From Chitinophaga pinensis (GTDB lineage: Bacteria > Bacteroidota > Bacteroidia > NS11-12g > UBA955): a stretch of DNA of 32,346 nucleotides. This document shows positions 7,851-15,638 of this stretch, one piece after another. Within the stretch, counting starts at the first letter, position 1. Each line of letters opens with the position of its first letter. The notes below the pieces were generated by a model. That model made no database searches. It saw only the letters and a list, made by a program, of their open reading frames with translations, and was not told where the DNA came from. The stretch spans positions 1-32,346 of the forward strand of contig CAMBBZ010000008.1 of the NCBI GenBank assembly GCA_945863965.1, given 5' to 3'. A program made the translations under genes and the position numbers.

Positions 7851-9284
7851 TTAATACCTAAAGAAGGAATACGATTGCCGGTTACCCTGCTCGTCCATGC
7901 CTTCAATTTTCATACTGCCACTGCTGCCCTCCATGGCCCCAATTAGTTCTTCTGGGTCTTCAAAAACTTTACCGTTGTACGACAAAATCATGAAACCTTC
8001 GCTCAGACCCATTTGGGATATGGCCCCGCCCCTGCGGATATTGAGGATTCGAATACCCGCTTTGACCTTATATTTCGCTTTGTCTTCGGCATTTAAGGGT
8101 TGAAAATCGGCCCCCAAATATTTACTGGAAACCACACCGCGCATCATGAGTTCCCGTTGTGATTTTCCATCTATAAGTTGCAGTTTCACACTCCGCTCTT
8201 TGCCATCACGAAGTGCCATTAACGTCACTTCATTATTCGGCCGTTGATAGGCCAAAAACTCGTCATAGCTAGAACGCCCATTGATGGTGAGATTGTCAAT
8301 TTTGATAATCACATCGCCTACTTTTAATCCTGCTTTCTCGGCCGGACTGCCTTCTAATACGGAACGGATTTTTATGGGCTCTGGCTTCCCTTCAAATATT
8401 TGTATTTCTTCGCCGCTAATGCCCGTAACCTCGAAGCCTGTAAACGCGCGTAACACCTCTCCTTTATCGATAAAATCTCGTACAATTTTCTGCACGATAT
8501 TACTGGGAATAGCAAATCCGTATCCGGCATAACTTCCGGTATTGGATTGGATAGCGGTATTGATACCGATCAGTTCTCCTTTGAGATTTACCAAAGCGCC
8601 CCCTGAATTGCCTGGATTAATAGCGGCGTCTGTTTGTATAAAACTTTCTATGGGAAATTGGTTTTTAACAATATTAATATTTCGACCCTTTGCGCTCACA
8701 ATTCCTGCTGTTACTGTGCTAGTCAAGTTGAATGGATTGCCTACGGCAAGTACCCATTCGCCTACATTCACCCCTTCGGAGTTTCCAAAAACGATTGCTG
8801 GTAAGTCTTTCTTATCAATTTTAATTAGGGCCAAATCCGAACTCGGATCGGTTCCAATAACCGTGGCTTTGTATTCCCGTTTGTCTTTATTCAAAACTAC
8901 CGAAATTTCTTCGGCTCCCTGAATTACGTGGTTATTGGTTACAATATATCCATCGGCATTTACAATTACACCACTACCGGTAGAGGAAGCTTTACCCCGA
9001 CTTCCAAACGGATCAAAATCCCAAAACCAACCGAGGGGATTCTCATAACGCACGGTAGAAATTGTTTTTATGAATACGACCGTAGGCGTGGAAATGGCAC
9101 TGGCCTGTTCAAACGAACTTAGGTCCATACCCGACGAGGCCATGCGACCCGGTATAGAAGGATAGTCCGAGGCGACGCGCAACGGTGAAGAACGCTTATT
9201 CTCTATCCATCCTTGAACCCATGAGCCCGCAAAACCAGCGGTAAATGCGACGGCTAAAATACCAATCCATGTCAATTTTTTCAT
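7851..9284 (-). CDS. htrA: HtrA/Do family periplasmic serine protease
   Basis: A 477-aa protease and chaperone of the DegP/DegQ type, which degrades misfolded envelope proteins. Residues 5-27 are a hydrophobic export or anchor segment. The trypsin-like domain carries the full triad: H119 (TNNHV), D150 (SSDLALIK) and S227 (NPGNSGGAL). Two PDZ domains follow: the first at about 280-375 (GSPAEKAGLKVGD), the second, more divergent, at about 390-470. A WFWDFDPFG loop before the catalytic His lies where the LA loop of this family is found. All active-site residues are intact. A TATTTTCG box lies 20 nt before the start. The next upstream gene ends in a strong terminator, so htrA is its own unit. Confidence 0.94.
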   Translation of the reverse strand: MKKLTWIGILAVAFTAGFAGSWVQGWIENKRSSPLRVASDYPSIPGRMASSGMDLSSFEQASAISTPTVVFIKTISTVRYENPLGWFWDFDPFGSRGKASSTGSGVIVNADGYIVTNNHVIQGAEEISVVLNKDKREYKATVIGTDPSSDLALIKIDKKDLPAIVFGNSEGVNVGEWVLAVGNPFNLTSTVTAGIVSAKGRNINIVKNQFPIESFIQTDAAINPGNSGGALVNLKGELIGINTAIQSNTGSYAGYGFAIPSNIVQKIVRDFIDKGEVLRAFTGFEVTGISGEEIQIFEGKPEPIKIRSVLEGSPAEKAGLKVGDVIIKIDNLTINGRSSYDEFLAYQRPNNEVTLMALRDGKERSVKLQLIDGKSQRELMMRGVVSSKYLGADFQPLNAEDKAKYKVKAGIRILNIRRGGAISQMGLSEGFMILSYNGKVFEDPEELIGAMEGSSGSMKIEGMDEQGNRQSYSFFRY

Positions 9285-9304
9285 AAGGGACTATTTTATA
9301 AACT

Positions 9305-9312
9305 CGAAAATA
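9305..9312 (-). promoter_or_regulatory. Probable -7 box of htrA (TATTTTCG)
   Basis: Minus-strand TATTTTCG, the same variant seen before the M1 peptidase and AsmA-like genes, 20 nt upstream of the htrA ATG and just after the terminator of the preceding gene. No -33 TTG is visible, so it is only moderately supported. Confidence 0.45.
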
Positions 9313-9317
9313 ACAAA

Positions 9318-9343
9318 AAAGGTCTTTCCTAAGAAAGACCTTT
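9318..9343 (-). terminator. Intrinsic terminator of the 144-aa membrane protein gene
   Basis: Perfect 11-bp stem (9318-9328 and 9333-9343) with a 4-nt loop. Read on the minus strand it ends in TTTTTTG. It lies between the end of the four-helix membrane gene and the start of htrA. Confidence 0.88.
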
Positions 9344-9373
9344 CGATAAAGAGATCGGGTAGTCGGTTGGGAT

Positions 9374-9808
9374 TTAAACCCCCATTCCTGGGAATAATCC
9401 ACGTGCAATACCTGGACTTAGGAAAGGCCATGGGATGCGCGAAAGTATCAAGATCAATGCCACTACATATAACCATTTGGCACTGCTTTTTTGTTTACGG
9501 AGGTATACGCCACCCATGGTAATCAAAACAGTAGCGATAAGCATTGTTAACGTGTGTTCTATTACAAAGAAACGCTGTGCAGGTGTTTTCATTACCGCAC
9601 CCATGCCATTGGCTTGAATCAACTTCAAACCCCAATTCCCCAAAAACCATTGGGCTATGCCAATTAATAGCATGATATGGGTTACGATGGTTAAGAAACG
9701 TGCTTCTTTTCCTGCTTTCCCCTGAAACGAACGAATTATCGTGTAAATTAACAAAATGAGTATGACCCAACGTAGGAGTGAGTGCATGTGATTAAGGCCC
9801 GTTATCAT
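9374..9808 (-). CDS. Small four-helix membrane protein, possibly cytochrome b-like
   Basis: 144 aa when started at the ATG at 9808, the most plausible start because MITGLNHMHSLLRW leads straight into the first helix. A longer frame up to 9886 would add 26 unlikely residues. Four hydrophobic helices are visible. Histidines occur in or near three of them (LNHMHSLLRW, VTHIMLLIG, IEHTLTML). Small Bacteroidota proteins of this kind are sometimes labelled cytochrome b; the histidines make haem binding conceivable, but there is no proof in the sequence. The C-terminus has a proline/glycine-rich end. A weak -7 box (TAACTTCG) lies at 9835-9842 on the minus strand, 26 nt before the start, and a strong terminator follows. 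Function unknown. Confidence 0.75.
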   Translation of the reverse strand: MITGLNHMHSLLRWVILILLIYTIIRSFQGKAGKEARFLTIVTHIMLLIGIAQWFLGNWGLKLIQANGMGAVMKTPAQRFFVIEHTLTMLIATVLITMGGVYLRKQKSSAKWLYVVALILILSRIPWPFLSPGIARGLFPGMGV

Positions 9809-9929
9809 AGTATGATTTTTTTGCTTTTGTAAAGCGAAGTTACGGAAAATGCAAAAACTTATTGACTGATTTTTTGTCGAAATCACATTTTAACCCTAGG
9901 CAACAACGCCAAAAGTCTGTTAAAAATAG

Positions 9930-9937
9930 TATTTTCG
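9930..9937 (+). promoter_or_regulatory. -7 promoter box of the AsmA-like gene
   Basis: TATTTTCG followed by exactly 4 nt and the ATG at 9942. It is the TTCG variant of the Bacteroidota -7 box and predicts a leaderless mRNA. Confidence 0.5.
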
Positions 9938-9941
9938 TTTT

Positions 9942-12770
9942 ATGATAAAAAAGTGGATTATCCGCATCAGTGCCGTTATTGCTGTATTTTTTGTACTGCT
10001 ATTGATATTGCCTTTTATGTTTAAAGGTAAAATTTTAAGCGCCGCCCAAAAAACCGCATCAGAGTCGGTTACCGCTACGATTAGTTTTGATGAAGACCTA
10101 AGCCTTAGTTTGATTCGTAACTTCCCCAATTTATCGGTGGGCGTTAATAACGTCCGGGTAATTGGTCAAGACTCTTTTCAAAACGACACCTTATTTCAAG
10201 CCAAACAGATTCGGCTAACCCTAGACCTTGCTTCTTTATTCTCAGAGACCAATCCCATAAACATTAAAAAAATATACGCCCGAGAACCCCGGATTTTTGT
10301 ACACTTTTTAAAAAGCGGTCGGGCCAATTACGACATTGTTCCTTACGACAGCTCAGCGGTTGAAGAACCCGTTGATACTTCCGCTGCCCCAATGTCATTA
10401 AACTTAAACAATATCGATATCGAAAACGGCTACATCCATTACAAGGACGTGAGCATGGGCGTTGACTTTGTGTCTGCCGGTACCGATTTTCAAGCTAAAG
10501 GCGATTTTGCCAAAGATATTTTCACCCTTGCCAGCCATTACCAAGCAAAATCATTAAACCTTTCTTATGAGGGAATGACCCTTGTTTCCAAAGCGGTATT
10601 TGACGTAAAAAGTGATATACAGATGGACTTAGAAAAATTCCGATTTGCATTTGAACCCCTAACCGCTCGATTGAATGAACTGCCTATAGAAATGCGAGGT
10701 TGGATTCAAATGAACGATGAGAATATGGATATGGATTTAAAAATAGACGTCCCCAATTCAGAATTCAAATCCCTACTATCTGCGGTTCCTGGTTGTTATA
10801 CTTCAGATTTTAAAAACGTAAATGCCTCTGGCAAAATGTCTTTCAAAATGGCCATAAAAGGCATTATGGATGATCTTAAAATGCCACAAACCAAAATGGA
10901 TTTGAGCATTGAAAATGCCCAATTCCAATACCCCGATTTACCGAAATCTGTTAGTGGCATTAATGTAGACCTACATATATTAAACGAAGATGGAGATCCA
11001 GATCATACCACCGTAAACCTGAAAAACTTTAGTTTACTATTGGGTAAAGACCCGTTCAAAATGAACCTATTTACACAAAACCCTGTTTCTAGTCCATACG
11101 CCCGAGGTGCCATATCTGCCAATCTTACCCTTAACGATTGGAAAGACCTATTGCCTTTAGATTCGGGAGTATCCGTTTCAGGGAATGTGAAAGCCGGTTT
11201 GGTTTTCGACGGACACTATTCCTCAATTACCCAACAAAAATTTGACGACCTTAAAGTGGAAGGATCACTCGGATTAAGCAACTTCCAATATTCCGCCCCA
11301 GGGTTACTTCTAACCAACATCAAAAACCTAGATATCAAAGCAACCCCTAGCGCCTTTATCATAAGTCCCTCATCCATTCGATATGGTTCTTCTTCGGTGG
11401 AAATTACCGAAGGCCGACTTAACAATATGTTAGGTTATGCCCTGCATAAAGAAACCCTAAGTGGTGCGCTCCGCATCAACAGCCAGCGTATCGATCTGAA
11501 TGAGTGGATGCCCACCAGCGAAACGACTTCCCAAGAAAAAGAAAAAAGTAGCGATACGGCAGCCCTAACCGCCCCGCAAATTCCATTGAATATCGACATG
11601 GTATTCCAAGGCAAAATTGGAGAGCTTCTTTATGAAGACTACCAGCTAAAAAATTGTGAGGCGCAAATTGCCATTAAAGAAGGAAAGGTAAATATCAATC
11701 CTATAAAAGCAGAAATGTGGGGAAGCCAAATTTCGTTTTCTACCAATTATGCCTATTTCGAAGGGGGCAAACCTCATATCAATGCCGCCTTTTCGTTGCA
11801 AAATCTCATCCCAAAAAACATCAGTAGCAATTTCAAAATGCTCAATACCTACGCCCCTATTTTGAAAGATTTAGACGCTCCTTTTAACCTATCCATGGAA
11901 ATGATTAGTGATCTCGGAGAGGATTTGAGCGTAGATATGCAGAGCGTATCGGCCGACGGATTAATGGCGGTTACTCAGGCTCAAAACTTGAAATCACCTG
12001 AGTGGCTTAAGCAAGTTTTTGAACAACTGAAATGGAACAAAAGCAAACTCGGTGATGTCAAAATCAAACCGGGAAGACTGGGATTTGCCATAAACGACGG
12101 TAAATTATCGCTAAAAGACAGCATCCGCTTAGATGTTTATGAAGGGGCTAAAATGGCTTTTGCCGGAGATGTAGATTTAGCACAAAATCTAAATTTCAAA
12201 GGCTTCTTCTATACCCAAGGCAAAGCGGTTCCCATGTCTATAGTTGGAACCACCACCAGTCCAAAATTGCGTATCGATTGGAAACAATTGGGATTAAAAG
12301 TGGTGGAAGAGTATAAAGAAAAGGCCGTTACCGAAGTCAAAAAGGAAGTCAATAAAGTGGCTGATAAAGCCATCGAAGAGGCTGAAACCCAAGCGGCTAA
12401 ATTGAGAGCAGAAGCTAAAGAAAAAGCCGACCAACTGCGCAGTGAAGGAAAAAACCTAGCCGAGAAAACGCGGAAAGAAACCGACAAATTAGTTCAAGCA
12501 AGTTTGGATAAAACAAAGGCGGAAATAGACGCAACGGTGGCGAAAGCCCGTAATCCATTAGAAAAAATGGCCGCTGAAAAAATCGGCAAAAAACTCAACG
12601 AGGAAGCTCAGAAGAAAGCAGAAAAATTGAGAAAAGAAGGTTACGACAAAGCCGATAAGATTGAATCTGAAGCCAATGCCAAAGCCGAAACACTTGAAAA
12701 AGAAACCGATAGGCGCTCCCAAAAACTCATCGACGATGCGAAAGCCCAACAACAGTCCAAACTGAAATAA
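9942..12770 (+). CDS. AsmA-like envelope protein with long coiled-coil tail
   Basis: A 942-aa protein. Residues 5-27 are a single N-terminal transmembrane helix followed directly by the AsmA N-terminal pattern (an SVTATISFDEDLSLSLI type segment, then NFPNLSVGVNNVRV). The next ~730 residues are repetitive beta-strand sequence as in AsmA/TamB-like proteins, thought to sit in the periplasm and to take part in outer-membrane assembly or lipid transfer. Residues ~785-942 change abruptly to a highly charged, alanine-rich helix of Lys/Glu/Ala heptad- or 11-mer-like repeats, probably a long coiled coil. Bacteroidota AsmA homologues can carry such tails, but their role is not known. The exact partner or lipid is unknown. 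The gene stands alone. Confidence 0.82.
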   Translation: MIKKWIIRISAVIAVFFVLLLILPFMFKGKILSAAQKTASESVTATISFDEDLSLSLIRNFPNLSVGVNNVRVIGQDSFQNDTLFQAKQIRLTLDLASLFSETNPINIKKIYAREPRIFVHFLKSGRANYDIVPYDSSAVEEPVDTSAAPMSLNLNNIDIENGYIHYKDVSMGVDFVSAGTDFQAKGDFAKDIFTLASHYQAKSLNLSYEGMTLVSKAVFDVKSDIQMDLEKFRFAFEPLTARLNELPIEMRGWIQMNDENMDMDLKIDVPNSEFKSLLSAVPGCYTSDFKNVNASGKMSFKMAIKGIMDDLKMPQTKMDLSIENAQFQYPDLPKSVSGINVDLHILNEDGDPDHTTVNLKNFSLLLGKDPFKMNLFTQNPVSSPYARGAISANLTLNDWKDLLPLDSGVSVSGNVKAGLVFDGHYSSITQQKFDDLKVEGSLGLSNFQYSAPGLLLTNIKNLDIKATPSAFIISPSSIRYGSSSVEITEGRLNNMLGYALHKETLSGALRINSQRIDLNEWMPTSETTSQEKEKSSDTAALTAPQIPLNIDMVFQGKIGELLYEDYQLKNCEAQIAIKEGKVNINPIKAEMWGSQISFSTNYAYFEGGKPHINAAFSLQNLIPKNISSNFKMLNTYAPILKDLDAPFNLSMEMISDLGEDLSVDMQSVSADGLMAVTQAQNLKSPEWLKQVFEQLKWNKSKLGDVKIKPGRLGFAINDGKLSLKDSIRLDVYEGAKMAFAGDVDLAQNLNFKGFFYTQGKAVPMSIVGTTTSPKLRIDWKQLGLKVVEEYKEKAVTEVKKEVNKVADKAIEEAETQAAKLRAEAKEKADQLRSEGKNLAEKTRKETDKLVQASLDKTKAEIDATVAKARNPLEKMAAEKIGKKLNEEAQKKAEKLRKEGYDKADKIESEANAKAETLEKETDRRSQKLIDDAKAQQQSKLK

Positions 12771-13096
12771 CCAATCGAATTAGCCACATCGATAAAACGA
12801 GATTATACATAAATATCTGTTGTACAATTGGTTTAAAACGTTCAACAAGGCAGCTTGGGTGTTTCACCCAAGCTGCGCGCTTATGAACTCTTAATTACAC
12901 CACAATACAAAACGCGTATTCCGTCTGCGCTATTGATGATTAAAGGGTTAACAGGGGTTGTAATCAGGCTCAAGAAAAGTAGTTTTAGAGGTATACCGCC
13001 TATTAAATTAACCCTCCTGGGTTTCTTTTGTCACCCTAAAACAAAGGTGCACTACTAGAATTTGGTAGAAACAACAAATCGATTGAGGATTTATCG
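12771..13096. other. Gene-free intergenic stretch with a perfect inverted repeat
   Basis: About 350 bp between the AsmA-like and desaturase genes without a credible gene; the short frame at 12855-13058 has no recognisable features. It contains a perfect 12-bp inverted repeat with a TTT loop at 12850-12876 (GCAGCTTGGGTG / CACCCAAGCTGC) that lacks a T tract on either strand. It also holds a distant pair AGGGTTAA (12944-12951) / TTAACCCT (13008-13015), and a small hairpin ACCC-TCCT-GGGT (13011-13022) followed by TTCTTTT. No known riboswitch or RNA family is recognised. Confidence 0.5.
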
Positions 13097-13104
13097 TAAT
13101 TTTG
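13097..13104 (+). promoter_or_regulatory. -7 promoter box of the desaturase; decides its start
   Basis: TAATTTTG, a perfect TAnnTTTG box, 14 nt upstream of the ATG at 13119. Because it lies inside the longer reading frame that begins with TTG at 13062, it argues for the ATG as the true start. Confidence 0.6.
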
Positions 13105-13118
13105 AATACTATTTAAAT

Positions 13119-14219
13119 ATGACAGCAATTAGGTTCGAAGGCCGAAACGGCGAATTCTTCTCAACAATGAGAAATAGAATTAACGAGTATTTTAGCGAAA
13201 ACAACATTCAACCAACGGGCAATTGGAAGTTATATTGGAAAACCATTATCCTTTTCAGTGTTCTTATCGGTTGTTATTTAATGATTTTAATGCTTCACCC
13301 ACAAAACAGCTGGATCTATTTGGCCTATGGCATTATGGGTTTGGCTTTCGCCGGTATTGGTTTTAACGTAATGCACGATGGCGCTCACGGCAGCTACTCC
13401 AAACATGCATGGTTGAATAAAATTATGGCCAACTCTCTAAACCTTTTGGGTGGAAGCGCCTTTTTATGGGCTGAGAAACACAATGTGGTGCATCATAGTT
13501 TCACCAACATCGAGGGCATCGATGACGATATCGACCTATGGCCTTTATTGCGCGTAAACACAGCCAAAAAGAAATTGTGGTTTCATAAATATCAGCACAT
13601 TTACGGCTTACCCTTGTACACCGTAGCCTATTTGGCTTGGATCTACATGCAAGATTTTAAAAAGTACTTCACAGGTAAAGTGGTAGACCGCCCTTTCAAA
13701 AACAAATTAAATACCTTCCAGCATATCGAATTCTGGGCTTCTAAGGTGGTTTATTTTAGTATGTTCGTATTGGTACCTGCCTACTTTATCGGATTTACAA
13801 CGGCTATTCTTGGATACCTATTAATGGCTATCGTAACCGGTATCTGTATCACTATCGTATTCCAATTGGCGCACGTAGTGGAAGACATTCATTTTGTGAC
13901 CGACAAAGCGGACGCGGATAACGCCAATATCGTAATTGATACGATTCACGTTCAGGATGATTGGGCTACCCACCAAATACGCACTACCTCTAACTTCAGC
14001 ACCAAAAGCAAGTTCCTAACTTGGGCATTAGGGGGTTTGAACTTTCAAGTAGAACACCACTTATTTCCTAAAATTAGTCACATCCATTACCCAAAAATTA
14101 ACGAAATAGTGAAGAAAACGTGTGAAGATTTCAATGTACAGTACAACGAAATCCCCTCCTTTTTTAAGGCCGTTCGCTCGCATTTCATGCACTTGAAGGT
14201 GATCGGACAAGTCGCATAA
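13119..14219 (+). CDS. Membrane fatty-acid (acyl-CoA / linoleoyl-type) desaturase
   Basis: A 366-aa integral membrane di-iron desaturase that introduces a double bond into an acyl chain, adjusting membrane fluidity. All three histidine boxes are intact: HDGAH at 86-90, HNVVHH at 121-126 and QVEHH at 310-314. The Q-x-E-H-H third box is typical of the front-end (delta-5/delta-6, linoleoyl-CoA) group, but there is no cytochrome b5 domain, so a separate electron donor is needed. Hydrophobic segments lie at about 40-85 and 205-250. I place the start at the ATG at 13119 because the -7 box lies just upstream; the frame could open at TTG 13062. A strong terminator follows. The position of the double bond cannot be deduced. 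Confidence 0.9.
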   Translation: MTAIRFEGRNGEFFSTMRNRINEYFSENNIQPTGNWKLYWKTIILFSVLIGCYLMILMLHPQNSWIYLAYGIMGLAFAGIGFNVMHDGAHGSYSKHAWLNKIMANSLNLLGGSAFLWAEKHNVVHHSFTNIEGIDDDIDLWPLLRVNTAKKKLWFHKYQHIYGLPLYTVAYLAWIYMQDFKKYFTGKVVDRPFKNKLNTFQHIEFWASKVVYFSMFVLVPAYFIGFTTAILGYLLMAIVTGICITIVFQLAHVVEDIHFVTDKADADNANIVIDTIHVQDDWATHQIRTTSNFSTKSKFLTWALGGLNFQVEHHLFPKISHIHYPKINEIVKKTCEDFNVQYNEIPSFFKAVRSHFMHLKVIGQVA

Positions 14220-14270
14220 ATTCAATTTAAAACTAAGCGAGGTTACCCAAACCTCATTCATACCCATAGA

Positions 14271-14296
14271 AAAGCGAGACGTGCACGTCTCGCTTT
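14271..14296 (+). terminator. Intrinsic terminator of the desaturase gene
   Basis: Fully palindromic 26-mer (11-bp arms around TGCA) followed by a run of T on the plus strand, 51 nt after the desaturase stop codon. Confidence 0.9.
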
Positions 14297-14340
14297 TTTT
14301 ATAGCTAATTCCCCTAGTACCCAATATGGCAATTCCACAA

Positions 14341-14372
14341 AAAAGGCGCGATGTAAGCACATCCCGCCTTTT
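14341..14372 (-). terminator. Intrinsic terminator of the anmK-dehydrogenase-pepT operon
   Basis: Stem with arms 14341-14354 and 14359-14372 and a single C-C mismatch, loop AAGC. On the minus strand it ends in TTTTTTG, about 20 nt after the pepT stop. Confidence 0.85.
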
Positions 14373-14393
14373 CTATTGTAATCGAAAAATATC

Positions 14394-15638
14394 TTAATTA
14401 TTCGCAGGACCAGCCGCCCACAATCCAACAAGATGCACCAACACTTCACGAGATTTTTCCATGTCTTGAACACTTACGTATTCATGTTTACCATGAAAGG
14501 CCATTTCACCCGTGAAGATATTCGGACATGGGAGTCCCATAAAACTCAAACGAGACCCATCCGTTCCTCCCCTTGCACTGCTTAATTGCGGTACGATTCC
14601 AGCCATTTCAATGGCTTTAACCGCATATTCAGAAATAGCAGGCGTTAACATGACCACTTCCTTCATATTGCGATACTGCGCCTCGGTGCTCATTTCCATG
14701 CGCGTTCCAGGATAATCAGCCACCGTAGCCTCTGCAATAGCCTTCAATCGTGCTTCGTGTTCGGCCAATTTTGCCGTTTCAAAATCACGTACAATAAATT
14801 TCACCCACGCATGCTCAGCCACCCCTCCCATCGTTACCGGATGCACAAACCCTTCACGATCGGACGTAGTTTCAGGACTGAATTCGCCTTTCGGTAAGCG
14901 ACTCAAAAAATCACCCGCTACCTTCAGCGCGTTCACCAATTTCCCCTTGGCATAACCAGGATGTGCCGAAATTCCATAGAAATTAAGCGTGGCACCATCG
15001 GCACTAAAGGTTTCATCTTCGTAACTACCGCGTTCTCCCGCATCTAACGTATAACCGTAATCCGCCCCCAATTTTTCAATATTCACATAATCGACCCCGC
15101 GACCAATTTCTTCATCGGGCGTAAATAAAATACGGATATCGCCATGGGGCAAACTCGGATTGTTAACCATATACTGCACAAAATCCATAATTACGGCAAC
15201 CCCCGCTTTATCATCAGCCCCTAATAAGGTGGTACCCGAAGCAGTAATGATATCATCGCCGAGGCGCTCCAATAAATACGGATGCGCTGCGGCTTGGATA
15301 ACCTGACTGGTATCGTCGGGCAAAACCAAATCCTGACCTTGATAATTTTTATGTATAATGGGCTTCACATTGGCACCCGTGCAATCGGGTGACGTATCAA
15401 CATGCGCACAAAAACAAATCACCGGTACTTTTTTGTCGATATTGGACTTCAAAGTGGCATACACATATCCGAACTCATCCAAATGGGCATCGGATATCCC
15501 CATTTCTAAAAGTTCCGATACCAACAACCTGCTTAAATCTTTCTGCTTTTCGGTGCTGGGAAACGTAGTGCTTTCAGGATCGCTTTGCGTATCTATTTTG
15601 GCATAATCGCAAAAGCGATCGGCAATGTATTTATTCAT
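14394..15638 (-). CDS. pepT: Peptidase T (tripeptide aminopeptidase)
   Basis: A 414-aa M20-family zinc peptidase that removes the N-terminal residue of tripeptides in the cytoplasm. Metal and catalytic residues are visible: H79 and D81 in AHVDTS, D142 in GADDKAG, the E176/E177 pair in TPDEEIGRG, D199 in TLDAGE, and a late histidine in FHGKHEYVS. The length and the phrase GIVPQLSSARGGTDGSRLS fit PepT rather than other M20 enzymes. Its ATG overlaps the end of the upstream dehydrogenase gene by 8 nt (ATGAATAA), so the two are translationally coupled. It is the last gene of a three-gene operon with anmK. Confidence 0.95.
   Translation of the reverse strand: MNKYIADRFCDYAKIDTQSDPESTTFPSTEKQKDLSRLLVSELLEMGISDAHLDEFGYVYATLKSNIDKKVPVICFCAHVDTSPDCTGANVKPIIHKNYQGQDLVLPDDTSQVIQAAAHPYLLERLGDDIITASGTTLLGADDKAGVAVIMDFVQYMVNNPSLPHGDIRILFTPDEEIGRGVDYVNIEKLGADYGYTLDAGERGSYEDETFSADGATLNFYGISAHPGYAKGKLVNALKVAGDFLSRLPKGEFSPETTSDREGFVHPVTMGGVAEHAWVKFIVRDFETAKLAEHEARLKAIAEATVADYPGTRMEMSTEAQYRNMKEVVMLTPAISEYAVKAIEMAGIVPQLSSARGGTDGSRLSFMGLPCPNIFTGEMAFHGKHEYVSVQDMEKSREVLVHLVGLWAAGPANN

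Noticed and set aside
12855-13058. 67-aa frame in the gap before the desaturase
   Set aside because: It starts within the perfect inverted repeat, has no recognisable features and looks like chance.
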